This document shows positions 25,671 through 35,583 of a stretch of 64,000 nucleotides of DNA, one piece after another (position 1 is the first letter of the stretch; each line of letters opens with the position of its first letter). Origin of the DNA: Marinobacter guineae (GTDB taxonomy: Bacteria; Pseudomonadota; Gammaproteobacteria; Pseudomonadales; Oleiphilaceae); assembly GCF_002744735.1 (NCBI RefSeq), contig NZ_KZ319339.1:62001-126000 (forward strand). The letters are read 5' to 3'. The notes under the pieces were generated by a model. It saw nothing but the letters and a program-made list of their open reading frames with translations, ran no database searches and was not told where the DNA came from. Made by a program: the position numbers and the translations under genes.

Positions 25671-26975
25671 ATGTCTTATCGCCTTTACGTCCGCCCGATA
25701 CCGCCTTTTGCGGACGCTGACCAGGATCCCGGTGCCCAGATGTTCAGTTGGGTGCTGCACGACGCCAGTGGCGATACCCAGGCCCGTGGAACCGGAGACA
25801 GCCGCGATAGCATTGAACAGACTCTGGGCCAGAACGCCCTGGACAACGTTTTGCTGATTGGCCTGATTCCCGGCGAGGAAGCACTGTATTGCCTTGCCGA
25901 CATTCCTGCCAAGCAAAGCCGCTTCATCCACCAGGCTCTGCCCTATGCCGTTGAGGAGCAGATCGCCCAGGACATTGACTCCGTTCATCTGGCGCTGGGG
26001 AGCCATACCGATCGCGGCTACCGGGTAGCCGCGATCGACCGCGAACGCATGGCGCAGTGGGTGAACCTACTCAGTGGCTGGGATTATGTGCGCCTGGAAG
26101 CAATCCACGCGGACGCCTCGCTGCTACCACACACCGCTGGTGGCTGGTCTATCTGTCTGGATGGTGATACCGCGATGATGGTCAGCGAGCGGGGCGAGTG
26201 GCTGAGCATGCAATCAGCCAATCTTGGCATGTTTGTTCACACGCTCGCGGCACCCTCCGCAGAAGAAGTGGTGGCGGAAATACCCGTGACGCTCTATGGC
26301 ACCGAGGACGAATTTGAACTTCATCAATCGGGCATTGCTGAGCTGAATGCTTCTGGCCGCCTGGTGCTCCAAAAGGAAGTTCTCGAGCTCATGCCGCTCG
26401 AATTGCTGGCTTACGCCCATCATCACCATCTGTGTGAACCGGTTAATTTGTGCCAGGGCATGTTCTCGGCAACGTCCGGCAAAACCAGTCCGCTGAAGCC
26501 CTGGAAACCCCTGATTGCGGTCGCTGCGGTCTGGTTTGTGATTCAGGTCGCGCTGCAGGCGGGGATGGGTTTCTATTATCAGAACCAGGCGGAAAAGCTG
26601 AGAAATGACGCCATGGCAATTTACCGCGACGCCTTTCCCACTGATCGTCGAACCCATGCCGGTAATGTCAGGCGCGTCATTGAGGGCCAGCTCAGGGTTG
26701 CCGGCACCAGTGGTCCGGAGGTGGACTTCATCACTCTGATGAAATACACCGGGCAGCAATACGCGCGCTTGCCGGGCAGCCAGTCCGTCAATTTCAATTC
26801 AGTGAACTACAGCCGCTCCCGGGGAGAGCTGATCGTGGATGTGCGGGCCGACAGCTACGATCGTCTGAGTGCCTTGCGCAATGGTCTGGCCAGTCAGGGA
26901 CTTGAAGCCCAGATTGGCTCGGTAGTGAACGAATCCAGCGGTGCTCGTGGCCGCCTGACTGTATCCGGAGGTTAA
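25671..26975 (+). CDS. gspL: Type II secretion protein GspL
   Basis: A 434-residue bitopic protein. The N-terminal cytoplasmic actin-like domain includes VLLIGLIPGEEALYCLADIPAKQSRFIHQALPYAVEEQIA, followed by one transmembrane helix near residues 280-300 (PLIAVAAVWFVIQVALQ) and a small periplasmic ferredoxin-like domain. GspL recruits GspE to the membrane and pairs with GspM. Starts 3 bases after gspK. Confidence 0.93.
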   Translation: MSYRLYVRPIPPFADADQDPGAQMFSWVLHDASGDTQARGTGDSRDSIEQTLGQNALDNVLLIGLIPGEEALYCLADIPAKQSRFIHQALPYAVEEQIAQDIDSVHLALGSHTDRGYRVAAIDRERMAQWVNLLSGWDYVRLEAIHADASLLPHTAGGWSICLDGDTAMMVSERGEWLSMQSANLGMFVHTLAAPSAEEVVAEIPVTLYGTEDEFELHQSGIAELNASGRLVLQKEVLELMPLELLAYAHHHHLCEPVNLCQGMFSATSGKTSPLKPWKPLIAVAAVWFVIQVALQAGMGFYYQNQAEKLRNDAMAIYRDAFPTDRRTHAGNVRRVIEGQLRVAGTSGPEVDFITLMKYTGQQYARLPGSQSVNFNSVNYSRSRGELIVDVRADSYDRLSALRNGLASQGLEAQIGSVVNESSGARGRLTVSGG

Positions 26976-26979
26976 GGTT

Positions 26980-27510
26980 ATGCTTTCCAGAATCAAGGAT
27001 CAGCCAGCGGTGGGCAAACTGATTGCCCAATACGATCAGTTGCCGAGGCGTGACCAGCAGGCTCTGATCGCGCTCGCGATCGCCGTCTTTATCGGAATTC
27101 TGTACTTTGCGGTCTGGCGCCCGTCGGCGGAGTTCCATGATCAGTCGATGAATGCCCGGGATAATGCCGCCGAGCTGCTGGCCTGGATGGAGACGAATGA
27201 AAAGACGATCCAGCGCTTGAGTAATTCCGGAGGGGGCACCCCATCATCTACTGCAGACAAGCCGCAAGACGGTCGCGCCCTGATGGCTCTGGTGACCCGT
27301 TCCGCTGGCGAAGCGGGATTGTCACTGCAGCGGTTTGAGCCTGGCGGAGAAGGCGCTATTCGGGTCTGGCTGGAAAATGCACCGTTCGCAGAAGTTGCGG
27401 CGTGGCTTGAGAGCTTGAAAACGAGCCATGGGGTGATGATTGATCAGGCCGCGATGGACAGGGCCAGCGAACCGGGGCGGGTTTCCGCTCGTTTTACGCT
27501 GACCATCTGA
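26980..27510 (+). CDS. gspM: Type II secretion protein GspM
   Basis: A 176-residue protein with a cytoplasmic N-terminus, a single transmembrane helix near residues 28-46 (ALIALAIAVFIGILYFAVW) and a periplasmic ferredoxin-like domain containing LMALVTRSAGEAGLSLQRFEP and EVAAWLESLKTSHGV. It is the last gene of the gspE-M operon; no gspN or prepilin peptidase follows. Confidence 0.92.
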   Translation: MLSRIKDQPAVGKLIAQYDQLPRRDQQALIALAIAVFIGILYFAVWRPSAEFHDQSMNARDNAAELLAWMETNEKTIQRLSNSGGGTPSSTADKPQDGRALMALVTRSAGEAGLSLQRFEPGGEGAIRVWLENAPFAEVAAWLESLKTSHGVMIDQAAMDRASEPGRVSARFTLTI

Positions 27511-27565
27511 TTCTGAAAAACAGATTCCGGGCCGTTGTCCGGGACTGACGCAGGAGAGGAAAGCG

Positions 27566-28237
27566 ATGAGTAACGGAAGCGACAACAAGAATAAATCCGA
27601 GCCGGCTATTGTTCGCCTGGACGACAGTGCGCGCAATGAAGCCAGATCCATACTTTTCCATGCTTACCGGAATGAACCGACATTCCAGTATCTGTTCGAT
27701 CACCGCCGGCCGGGCTACGAGCAGCGGGTCCGGGCCACCGTGCGCGAACTGATAGATCTGTATCTGGAGCACGACCAGGACGCCATCGGGGTGATGGTCG
27801 ACGACACCCTCGTTGCGGTAGCTTTCATCGGTGATCCCGAACTGCGTATGAATCTGGCGGACCAGATAAGCTGGCGCATCCGTATGGTACTAACCACAGG
27901 TTTCGCATCCACGCGCCGTTATCTGGATTACCACGAGAAAATCCGCAACCTCTTGCCACAGCCCCAGGCCCATCAACTGCCGTTGATGGGGGTGAACCCC
28001 AAGTACCAGAACCGGGGCTATGGGCGGTTGTTGCTGAAAACGGTTGAGAAACTCTGTGCAGAAAATCCGCAGGGCAGCGGACTGGTCCTGGATACTGGCA
28101 ACAACCGTTATCTGCCCTTTTATGAATCCGAAGGTTTCCGAAGCCTGGGCAAGATCCAGCTCGGAGATTTCGAGGATCACGTTCTGTTCCGGGAAGTGCA
28201 TCCGGAAAGCAAAGCGGCCGCGCCAGGCCATGTCTGA
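27566..28237 (+). CDS. GNAT family N-acetyltransferase
   Basis: A 223-residue protein with an acetyl-CoA-binding GNAT fold. The pyrophosphate-binding motif A is LMGVNPKYQNRGYGRLLLKTVEKL, preceded by a GVMVDDTLVAVAFIGDPE strand pair and followed by LDTGNNRYLPFYESEGFRSLG, the usual C-terminal half. The substrate is unknown. It sits between the gsp operon and the glutathione reductase gene with 55 and 26 base gaps, so it may share a transcript with gorA. The ATG follows GGAGAGG. Confidence 0.85.
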   Translation: MSNGSDNKNKSEPAIVRLDDSARNEARSILFHAYRNEPTFQYLFDHRRPGYEQRVRATVRELIDLYLEHDQDAIGVMVDDTLVAVAFIGDPELRMNLADQISWRIRMVLTTGFASTRRYLDYHEKIRNLLPQPQAHQLPLMGVNPKYQNRGYGRLLLKTVEKLCAENPQGSGLVLDTGNNRYLPFYESEGFRSLGKIQLGDFEDHVLFREVHPESKAAAPGHV

Positions 28238-28263
28238 TTTTTTAACTCGTAACGGGAGAAGCT

Positions 28264-29625
28264 GTGTCTGACCAGCAGAAATTTGATCTGATTGTTATCG
28301 GAGCCGGCTCTGGCGGTGTTCGACTTGCCCGTATGTCGGCGCAACGAGGCGCCCGGGTTGCCGTGGTGGAATCACGGTACCTGGGAGGCACCTGTGTCAA
28401 CGTGGGGTGCGTACCCAAGAAACTGTTTGTTTACGGTGCCCACGTACATGATGAACTGGAAGACGCGGCCGGTTATGGCTGGCAGGTCCCGCTGGATGAT
28501 GTCCGTTTCGATTGGCCCAAGCTGGTCGCCAACAAGAACGCCGAAATTGAACGCCTGAATGGCATCTACGGCCGGCTACTTGAGAATGCCGGGGTTACCA
28601 TAATAGAAGGCACCGCCATTCTGTCTGATGCCCATACGGTTATGGTCGGCGACAAGTCCTACACGGCCAAACATATTACCGTGGCCACCGGTAGCTGGCC
28701 GGTTATTCCGGACGTACCGGGAAAAGAGTGCATTCTGACCTCCAACGAAATGTTCTACCTGCCGCAGTTGCCTAAGCAGGCAGTGGTCTGGGGCGGCGGC
28801 TATATTGCGGTTGAGTTTGCCGGCATTCTGGCCGGGCTGGGCGTTGAGACCACGCTGTTGTACCGCGGTGATCTGTTCCTTCGCGGATTTGATGGTGATG
28901 TCCGCCGGTTCACGGAGCAGGAAATGCGCAAGAAGGGCATCCACCTGAAGTTCGGCGTGACGATCGAATCGGTTGAAGCTGAAAATGCCCATTACCGGGT
29001 ACAGCTCAGTAACGGTGAGATCATGGAAACCGGCCTGGTTATGGCCGCGACGGGCCGGCGGGCTCTGGTCGACGGGTTGGGGCTGACAGATCTGGGCGTC
29101 CAGTTGAGTGCCTCCGGACATGTGGTTGTGGATGACCATTTCCAGACCGCCGTTCCCTCAATTACGGCACTGGGTGACGTGATTGGCACTCCGCAGCTCA
29201 CGCCGGTTGCCCTGGCACAGGGCATGGTGCTGTCACGGCGGTTGTTTGGTGACGGCCAGGGTGAAATGGATTATTCCGCCATTCCCACGGCTGTGTTCTG
29301 CCAGCCCAACATCGGTACGGTTGGTCTTACCGAGGAGGAGGCCCGCGAGGCAGGACATCGCCTGCGGATTTACCGCTCCGAATTCCGGCCGATGAAATAC
29401 ACCCTCAGTGGTCGTGATGAACGGAGCCTGATGAAACTGGTGGTAGACGATGAAACCGACAGGGTGTTGGGAGCCCATATGGTCGGTCCGGATGCCGGTG
29501 AGATCACCCAGGGCCTCGCGGTTGCCATCAAGGCTGGCGCCACCAAGGCGCAGTTTGATTCCACGTTGGGGATTCACCCGACATCAGCGGAAGAGTTCGT
29601 CACCATGAGAGAACCGGTGGCCTGA
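28264..29625 (+). CDS. gorA: Glutathione-disulfide reductase
   Basis: A 453-residue class I flavoprotein disulfide reductase. FAD motif [11 protein letters not shown], the redox-active disulfide [13 protein letters not shown], the NADPH-binding segment [20 protein letters not shown] followed by basic residues, and the C-terminal HPTSAEEF, which supplies the catalytic histidine, are all present. It reduces oxidised glutathione with NADPH in the cytoplasm. GTG start with GGGAG upstream. Length matches Gor of enterobacteria. Confidence 0.93.
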   Translation: MSDQQKFDLIVIGAGSGGVRLARMSAQRGARVAVVESRYLGGTCVNVGCVPKKLFVYGAHVHDELEDAAGYGWQVPLDDVRFDWPKLVANKNAEIERLNGIYGRLLENAGVTIIEGTAILSDAHTVMVGDKSYTAKHITVATGSWPVIPDVPGKECILTSNEMFYLPQLPKQAVVWGGGYIAVEFAGILAGLGVETTLLYRGDLFLRGFDGDVRRFTEQEMRKKGIHLKFGVTIESVEAENAHYRVQLSNGEIMETGLVMAATGRRALVDGLGLTDLGVQLSASGHVVVDDHFQTAVPSITALGDVIGTPQLTPVALAQGMVLSRRLFGDGQGEMDYSAIPTAVFCQPNIGTVGLTEEEAREAGHRLRIYRSEFRPMKYTLSGRDERSLMKLVVDDETDRVLGAHMVGPDAGEITQGLAVAIKAGATKAQFDSTLGIHPTSAEEFVTMREPVA

Positions 29626-29674
29626 ATCGGTCCTGATTCAGCAAGAGGCGGCCAGGGAAGGGCGCCAACCCGCC

Positions 29675-31618
29675 TTAAAGCTGTATCCAGCGGTTCAGTA
29701 CTTCGCGTAGATTTTCCTTCCGTACTGGTTTGGCCAGGTAGTCGTTCATTCCGCTGTCAAGGCAGCTCTTTTCGGTCCCTGGCAGTACATCCGCAGTCAG
29801 GGCAATGATCGGCGTTCCGGACTGACCGTTGCTCTTCTCCCATTCCCTGATGTACCGGGTTGCCTCGTAACCATCCATAACCGGCATCTGGCAGTCCATC
29901 AGAATGACATCGTATCCGTGGTGATTGGTGGTTACCTTTTCCAGTGCTTCCTTGCCATTGTCGGCGGAATCGGTCTGGAAACCCAACCGGCTGAGCATGG
30001 CGGTGGCAACCCGCTGGTTCACCGGGTTGTCTTCCACGACCAGGGCATGGCTGGTCCCGCCTACCGACTCCCGTGGCGGGATGCCGGCGAAATTTGGTTG
30101 GGCGTTGGTTTCTGCCAGCTCAAAAGGCAGTTCAAACCGGAACGACGAACCCTTGCCAAGATCGGTCTCTACCTGAATATGGCCGCCCATCAGTTCCACC
30201 AGGCGTTGCACCAGAGACAGGCCTAGTCCGGTGCCTCCGTGCAGCCGGGCGTTTCCGCCGTCGAGCTGTTCAAACGAATTAAAAATGTCGTGCAGGCGAT
30301 CCACCGGAATGCCGGAACCGGAGTCGCTTACCGAGCAATTCAGGACGACGCAGTTGTCCTCAAGGGCGACGCAACCGGCCTGAATATTGATAAAGCCGTC
30401 ACCGGTAAACTTGATGGCATTGTCGATTAGCCCGGCGAGCACCTGCCGAAGACGGGCGGGGTCGCCGGTTACCAGTGGGATATCGGGCCATTCGCCATAG
30501 AATGTGAGATTCAGCGCCAGGCCCTGTTGTTCGGCCACATGCCGGTAGGTAGCCGTGCAGTTCGAGATGAGCTGTTTGAGGTCAAACTCCTGGGACTCCA
30601 GCCTGAGAGTTCCACTGTCCATACGGGAATAATCCAGGATGTCGCCGATAACGGTGAGCAGATCCTCCGTGGACTGACGAGCCGTGGTGAGGTAGTCGCG
30701 CTGGCGGTTGCTGAGTGGTTCTTCCTGGACAAGGTCAACCATGCCGAGCACACCATTAAGTGGCGTACGTAACTCATGGCTCATGGTTGCAAGAAACTCG
30801 GATTTCGCCTGGTTCGCCAGTTCCGCCTTTTCGCGAGCGTTTTCAGATGCCGCCAGGGTTTGATCCCTGGCCGTCCGCAGGCCGTCCAGGTGTTTCGCGA
30901 GCTGATTCAGTTGCTCCTCAATGGCGACAACTTCCCGGGAAGTCTGATGGGTATTCAGCGGCCGTTCCTGATAATCGCCAGCGGTCAGTTTACCAATACG
31001 GCCTGCCAGGTCACGGATCGGAGAGAGAATGGCACTCAGGAAATGGTTGATGATCAGAATGGTGAACAAAAGCAATGCCACACCGACCGCCGTGGATGTC
31101 CATAGAATGTCCTGGCGTCGGTCGGCTAGCACATCGGTGCTGACACCGACCTGCACAGTTCCCACCCTCAATGAGCCGGAGCCAAAGCCATAATCCGGTT
31201 CAAACCACTCCGATGTTCGCTCTGAACCAAGCTCCAGGGGCTGCTGGAGAATTTCTGCCTCAAATATCTGAAAACGTTCCGGATTCTCCCGCAAGTTCAC
31301 CGGTTCGTGGGCGACGAAGCCGATCTGTTCGCCCAAAACATCCGATACCCGGATCCAGTCCGCCCTGCTGCGGCGCAGGGTTTGAGAGAGAATCTGGTCC
31401 AGGGCTAGGGTGTTGCCGGATACAACCGCGTACTCCAGGGCCGGAGCAAGACTGTCTGCGAGCATCTGGCTGCTGTCTGACAAGTCGCGCCGGGCATCTT
31501 CCAGACGGGCCGAAGTGAAAAACACCATCAGTACCAGAAACATGACAACGGCAGGCAATGCCCCTAGGAGCAACAGCTTGCGGGACAACGGGCGTTGGGG
31601 TCGGGGTGTATTATTCAT
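29675..31618 (-). CDS. Hybrid sensor histidine kinase/response regulator (BarA-like layout)
   Basis: A 647-residue inner-membrane kinase. Transmembrane helices near residues 14-33 and 176-197 flank a periplasmic sensor domain. A HAMP-like segment ([18 protein letters not shown]) and coiled coil follow, then the phosphoacceptor box [18 protein letters not shown], a HATPase domain with DNAIKFT, DSGSGIP and [11 protein letters not shown], and a C-terminal receiver domain with [13 protein letters not shown] and KPV. There is no Hpt domain, so phosphate would need an external Hpt. The ATG overlaps the stop of the periplasmic binding protein by 8 bases, with GGAGG upstream: strong coupling. No cognate response regulator gene lies beside it. 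Confidence 0.9.
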   Translation of the reverse strand: MNNTPRPQRPLSRKLLLLGALPAVVMFLVLMVFFTSARLEDARRDLSDSSQMLADSLAPALEYAVVSGNTLALDQILSQTLRRSRADWIRVSDVLGEQIGFVAHEPVNLRENPERFQIFEAEILQQPLELGSERTSEWFEPDYGFGSGSLRVGTVQVGVSTDVLADRRQDILWTSTAVGVALLLFTILIINHFLSAILSPIRDLAGRIGKLTAGDYQERPLNTHQTSREVVAIEEQLNQLAKHLDGLRTARDQTLAASENAREKAELANQAKSEFLATMSHELRTPLNGVLGMVDLVQEEPLSNRQRDYLTTARQSTEDLLTVIGDILDYSRMDSGTLRLESQEFDLKQLISNCTATYRHVAEQQGLALNLTFYGEWPDIPLVTGDPARLRQVLAGLIDNAIKFTGDGFINIQAGCVALEDNCVVLNCSVSDSGSGIPVDRLHDIFNSFEQLDGGNARLHGGTGLGLSLVQRLVELMGGHIQVETDLGKGSSFRFELPFELAETNAQPNFAGIPPRESVGGTSHALVVEDNPVNQRVATAMLSRLGFQTDSADNGKEALEKVTTNHHGYDVILMDCQMPVMDGYEATRYIREWEKSNGQSGTPIIALTADVLPGTEKSCLDSGMNDYLAKPVRKENLREVLNRWIQL

Positions 31619-32591
31619 CAGACACCTCCCCGTTGACGGTCAGTTGTCGATCCACTCGCTCGGCAACGTCCTCCCGGCTGGGTAATGGGATGTTCAGGGA
31701 GCGCGCCACCTGCTTGTTTATTGCTACCCGGAACTGATCCGGGTAGGAGGGAGGAGGGAACTCGCCAGTCTCAAAGTAGGTTTCCAGAAATTTGCTGGCC
31801 AACTGAACCATCTCGGGAAACGGTGCATAGCTGGAGGCCAGGGACCCCGCTTTCACATAAGCCTGGGTTGGTCCGATGACAATCTGGTTACGGCGATAGG
31901 CAGTCAACAGGATATGTTTGATGGTTCTCGGGTTGTAGATCGCACTGTCGGGGGCGGCGAGCACGAAATCCCCATACCCGAGCGCCCTTACAAGCGTCGG
32001 GATCAGATTGTCGCTTTTTTCAACGAGGAAAACCTGGGCAGACATACCAAAGGCCGGGAGTTCATCTAGCAAGGGTTCATAGAGCTCCACCGAATCCGCG
32101 GTTGCCAGCAGGGCAATCTTGGTCGCCTGGGGCAGGATCGCCTTTCCCGTCAACGCCTGGCGGATCAGGGGAACATCGTAGAGAACGCCGGAAATCTGGC
32201 CTGGTGAGCGGTCGGCAAATGTTGAAATAAACGACTTCTCCACTAGCATTGCAAGAATGGGCGTCGAGCGGTTGACCTGGCGAACCCGGGAGAAGGCGGC
32301 CGGTCCGATAGTGATGACCGGGGACTTTTCAATCATCGCCACCTGGTCTTGGGTGACAGGGCGGAGGACAGTGCCGTCCGCGAGCTGTGCCTCGAGCAGG
32401 GTTGTCAGATGCTGGTCAAGAGCGCCGTTTCCAGATCCCACCAGATAGACAGTTCTGCCAGCCCCGTTATTCTGGGCATGGGTCGTATGGCTGAACGTGA
32501 GTAGAAAAAGCACGAGGCAGAGCCCAACGGTGAGTTGCCGGGCGATCCCCGTGGCCTGCTTTTCCTTCAACCGGGTTACTGTGTGTGTCAT
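31611..32591 (-). CDS. Periplasmic ABC-type substrate-binding protein (no transporter genes nearby)
   Basis: A 326-residue exported protein. The signal peptide spans roughly residues 14-39 (hydrophobic LCLVLFLLTF, cleavage near THAQ). The mature part is a two-lobed periplasmic binding fold of the ABC_sub_bind type, with GVLYDVPLIRQAL, KIALLATADSVELYEPLLDE and a C-terminal RVAINKQVARSLNIPLP, which resembles the family ending. No ABC permease or ATPase gene is present. It is sandwiched between a TonB-dependent receptor and a membrane kinase in one operon, suggesting that it hands a ligand-bound state to the kinase. That is inference. Confidence 0.8.
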   Translation of the reverse strand: MTHTVTRLKEKQATGIARQLTVGLCLVLFLLTFSHTTHAQNNGAGRTVYLVGSGNGALDQHLTTLLEAQLADGTVLRPVTQDQVAMIEKSPVITIGPAAFSRVRQVNRSTPILAMLVEKSFISTFADRSPGQISGVLYDVPLIRQALTGKAILPQATKIALLATADSVELYEPLLDELPAFGMSAQVFLVEKSDNLIPTLVRALGYGDFVLAAPDSAIYNPRTIKHILLTAYRRNQIVIGPTQAYVKAGSLASSYAPFPEMVQLASKFLETYFETGEFPPPSYPDQFRVAINKQVARSLNIPLPSREDVAERVDRQLTVNGEVSDE

Positions 32592-32626
32592 ACCGTCCTG
32601 GGTCAGATGCTTTCCATGGTCGTGGT

Positions 32627-34786
32627 TCAAAAACGTATTCCGGCCTCAACAAAGAACTGGTTGTGGTCTTCGATTATGTTATCCGGGCTGGTGGCCGGAT
32701 CCCTCACCAGATAGTGCTGCATAGTCAGCGCAAGCTCATAGCTGAACGTTGGCTGGTCAATTCGCCTGCTAATACGGAAATCCGCCCGCTCGAACTGATC
32801 TCGACGAAACTCGTCGGTCCAGTAGAGCACGGCCGCCCCACTGAATCCCATCGGTAATTCCTGGATCCAGGCCACGCTGCCAGAATGCCTCGCTGAGAGC
32901 CGACCAAGCAAGTCAACGACATACTCCTGGTCGTCCGACACCAGTTTATTCGGGTCGCCAGTGTACTGGCCTCTCTGGTGCAGATAACCGTAGGTTGCCC
33001 TCAGGGTGGTACCGGCAAGCTCAAGCGAGGTTTCCAGCTCAAAGCCTTCCTGCTCAAGTGCCACGTTGTTATCGATGAACCAGTCTTCTTCGTTAATTAC
33101 GCCACTGATCATGTCATCAAGGTCGTCATTGAAGTAGCGGAGCTCTAGCAGGAACAGAGCTTTATCCAGATTAAACTGGCCAAAATAGCTTATTTCCCGA
33201 GAGGTTATGCGCTCCTCTTCAAGTTCTTCACCAAATGTTGATGGCCTGTCACTAAAGGTCTGCACCAGATCCTCAACCAGAAACCTCTGATTTTCCAGGG
33301 CCTGGAAGGGGGGCTGGACGTTGCGCACTGTGTAAGACCAGTCCGGGTTCTGCTCAAAGGCATCCGGCGTCCTCACAGCCTTGGAGAAAACGAACCGGAG
33401 CGCGTGATTGTTCTGAAAAATGAAATTTGCAGCCACTCGGGGTGAGAAATAGCCTTCATGGGTTGTGGTGGTCTGTTCCCAGTTACCGCCGGCGTTCAGG
33501 GTTAACCAGCGGCTGGGGCTGAATTCGAGATTGCCGAAAGCCCGGCCCTGGTAATTATGACCGCGGCCATTAAAGAAGGTCTCTGAACGGTAGGTGTCTT
33601 CCCGATAACCGAGCCCGGACACCAGCTTGAGGTTCGGAGTGAAGATCAGCGTGTCCTGTACCTCGAACTCGAGACGGGATTCTTCAATGTCTTCGTTCAG
33701 ATCTGCTACGAAGGGTCCCTGATTGGTTGGAAACGACGGAGACCCTGGTGGCAGTATGGCTGCGAACTCGTTGGCCGGTATCTCAACAGACCAGCGCTGA
33801 CGTCTTTTCTGATTCTGGTAGCTGACCTGAACATGGTAAAAATGGTCATCCGAGATGTAGCCATCGAAGCGGGTCTGAAGATAATAGTCATCCATCACAA
33901 TGTCCGGGTTTGTGGTGGCACCCAGCTTGCCGGATTTGAACTGGTCCTCCTGGTTTACCCCGTCCACCACACCTGCTCTGAGTTCAAGCGCATTGTTACC
34001 GGCCAGCTTCAAGATACTGTCAAAATTGACGTTGTTAGTGTTGTAGCCGTCGTGAAATGGAATTTCTTCTCCACCCTCAACCTGCGTATCAAAACCGTTG
34101 GATTTGCGTTTTTCGTAGGCCAGCCGCCAGCTGCCGTCCTGGTTGGCATCACCGACAGAGGTGAAAGTTCGCAGGTGACCGCGGGAGCCAACGGAGGTGT
34201 AAGCTTCAGCGCCGGCGGTATCGGCAGGGGATCGGGTAATAATATTGATGCTGGCCAGAAACGCATTGATGCCGTAGGCGGCCGAGTTTGGTCCGCGGCT
34301 GACTTCGATGCGCTCGATCAGCTCCAGGGCAACGGGCATGGCAATCCAGTCCATATCCGACAGGCTGGCCCGGTAAGCGGTTCGGCCATCTACCTGAATC
34401 TGGAGTCGGCGTTGTTCATAATGCACCGTGCCGTGGTAGCTTGTGACAGGCGTATTGCTACCCACTTCAGCCACAACCATCCCCGGTACAAGCCGAAACA
34501 CCTCAACGAGGTTCATGACCCCAAGATCCCGGATCATGTCGCCGGTTATAATGGTGGTTGAGCCCGGAACGCGGGTTTTGGACTGGCGAAGTCTGGTGGT
34601 GGTCAAGACTTCGGGCGGAAGAACCTCATCGTTCTGGAATTCGGGAAAGCTGCTGGAAAGAGTTTCGTCCGTATACTGTGCCCAGGCAGCCGTTGGAGTC
34701 AGAACCGCAATAGCACAGGCGGAAACGAGGCTGGCAACGAGAGGGCGGTCTTTCAGCATTGCAGCCGTTTTTGTCGATAGATGCAT
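32627..34786 (-). CDS. TonB-dependent outer-membrane receptor
   Basis: A 719-residue outer-membrane protein. A signal peptide (ending near AAWAQ) is followed by a plug domain with VPGSTTIITGDMIRDLGVMNLVEVFRLVPG and the plug end IERIEVSRGPNSAAYGINAFLASINIIT. The rest is a 22-strand-type barrel, ending in aromatic residues (VEAGIRF) as required for BAM insertion. Substrate not predictable; the start could also be the ATG nine codons downstream. The stop is 35 bases before the start of the binding-protein gene, so the three genes probably form one transcript. Confidence 0.87.
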   Translation of the reverse strand: MHLSTKTAAMLKDRPLVASLVSACAIAVLTPTAAWAQYTDETLSSSFPEFQNDEVLPPEVLTTTRLRQSKTRVPGSTTIITGDMIRDLGVMNLVEVFRLVPGMVVAEVGSNTPVTSYHGTVHYEQRRLQIQVDGRTAYRASLSDMDWIAMPVALELIERIEVSRGPNSAAYGINAFLASINIITRSPADTAGAEAYTSVGSRGHLRTFTSVGDANQDGSWRLAYEKRKSNGFDTQVEGGEEIPFHDGYNTNNVNFDSILKLAGNNALELRAGVVDGVNQEDQFKSGKLGATTNPDIVMDDYYLQTRFDGYISDDHFYHVQVSYQNQKRRQRWSVEIPANEFAAILPPGSPSFPTNQGPFVADLNEDIEESRLEFEVQDTLIFTPNLKLVSGLGYREDTYRSETFFNGRGHNYQGRAFGNLEFSPSRWLTLNAGGNWEQTTTTHEGYFSPRVAANFIFQNNHALRFVFSKAVRTPDAFEQNPDWSYTVRNVQPPFQALENQRFLVEDLVQTFSDRPSTFGEELEEERITSREISYFGQFNLDKALFLLELRYFNDDLDDMISGVINEEDWFIDNNVALEQEGFELETSLELAGTTLRATYGYLHQRGQYTGDPNKLVSDDQEYVVDLLGRLSARHSGSVAWIQELPMGFSGAAVLYWTDEFRRDQFERADFRISRRIDQPTFSYELALTMQHYLVRDPATSPDNIIEDHNQFFVEAGIRF

Positions 34787-34918
34787 GGTTGACGTTCTAT
34801 AATCTGCCGAGATAGAGGGAAAGCGCGATCTTATTATCATTGAAGTCTATCGTAGGGGACTACAGGCTTTTTGTCTCTCTAAAATGTAATGAATGTCAGG
34901 CCCGGGAGTTGCAGCTGT

Positions 34919-35569
34919 ATGAATTGTTGGGAAATCCTTGGAATTGAGCCCACCGGCGATCGACAGAGGATCCAGGATGCGTATGAGCAGCAGCTCAAGT
35001 TTGCCTCTGATGACGAAGCCCGGCGCCTCGAACAGGCGTTTCGGGAAGCGGTAGGTGATGTCCCGGAGCCACCGAGGGACGAGCCGGTAGCCGTTCAACC
35101 GGCAAACCAGGACCAGGCCGGGGGCGAGGAAGCTCAGCGTCCACTTGATGCCAACGACGGCCAGGTTGTGCGTGAAGTGGTTATCCAGATCAACGCGCTG
35201 CTGAACGACCCCTCACGGAGCAAGGATGTCGGTATCTGGAAAGCGATTCTTAAGGAACCACCCGCGGATCAGGAGCCCCTGCGCCGCGAGATCGGTCGGC
35301 AGCTTGAGCCGCAGCTGCGTCCAATGGCTGAAAACGGCACGTTTCCAGCTCCCGTCGCTCAGTTTATGGGGGACTGGTTCGACTGGTTCAGTGTCGAGCA
35401 GGTCCCGGACCAGGATTTGCCGGATGACCGCAACACTGAAGATTCGGGCCTGGCGGAAGCGCAGGAAGACTTGCCACCCCAGATGGTCAATTTCTGGCCC
35501 GCCATTATTGGCTGGATTGTGGGTCTGGTCATCCTCGCTGCATTGTTTGGTGGAATGGGTGGCGGTTAA
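34919..35569 (+). CDS. Membrane-anchored J-domain-like protein
   Basis: About 216 residues. The N-terminus CWEILGIEPTGDRQRIQDAYEQQL resembles the first two helices of a J domain, but the HPD motif needed to stimulate DnaK is absent. A charged, Gln/Pro-rich linker and a middle domain (about 75-165) follow, then a single C-terminal transmembrane helix (MVNFWPAIIGWIVGLVILAALF) and a glycine tail. It is likely a tail-anchored protein facing the cytoplasm. An in-frame ATG at 34889 is possible, but GGGAG precedes 34919. Function unknown. Confidence 0.7.
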   Translation: MNCWEILGIEPTGDRQRIQDAYEQQLKFASDDEARRLEQAFREAVGDVPEPPRDEPVAVQPANQDQAGGEEAQRPLDANDGQVVREVVIQINALLNDPSRSKDVGIWKAILKEPPADQEPLRREIGRQLEPQLRPMAENGTFPAPVAQFMGDWFDWFSVEQVPDQDLPDDRNTEDSGLAEAQEDLPPQMVNFWPAIIGWIVGLVILAALFGGMGGG

Positions 35570-35583
35570 GTCCGTCACCCTGG

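Noticed and set aside
29622..29641. Hairpin CTGAATC/GATTCAG after gorA as a terminator
   Set aside because: The 7-base stem starts at the stop codon and has no T-run; too weak to list.
34828..34846. Possible Fur box upstream of the TonB-dependent receptor
   Set aside because: Only about 10 of 19 positions match the Fur consensus when aligned, so it is not better than chance in A/T-rich DNA.
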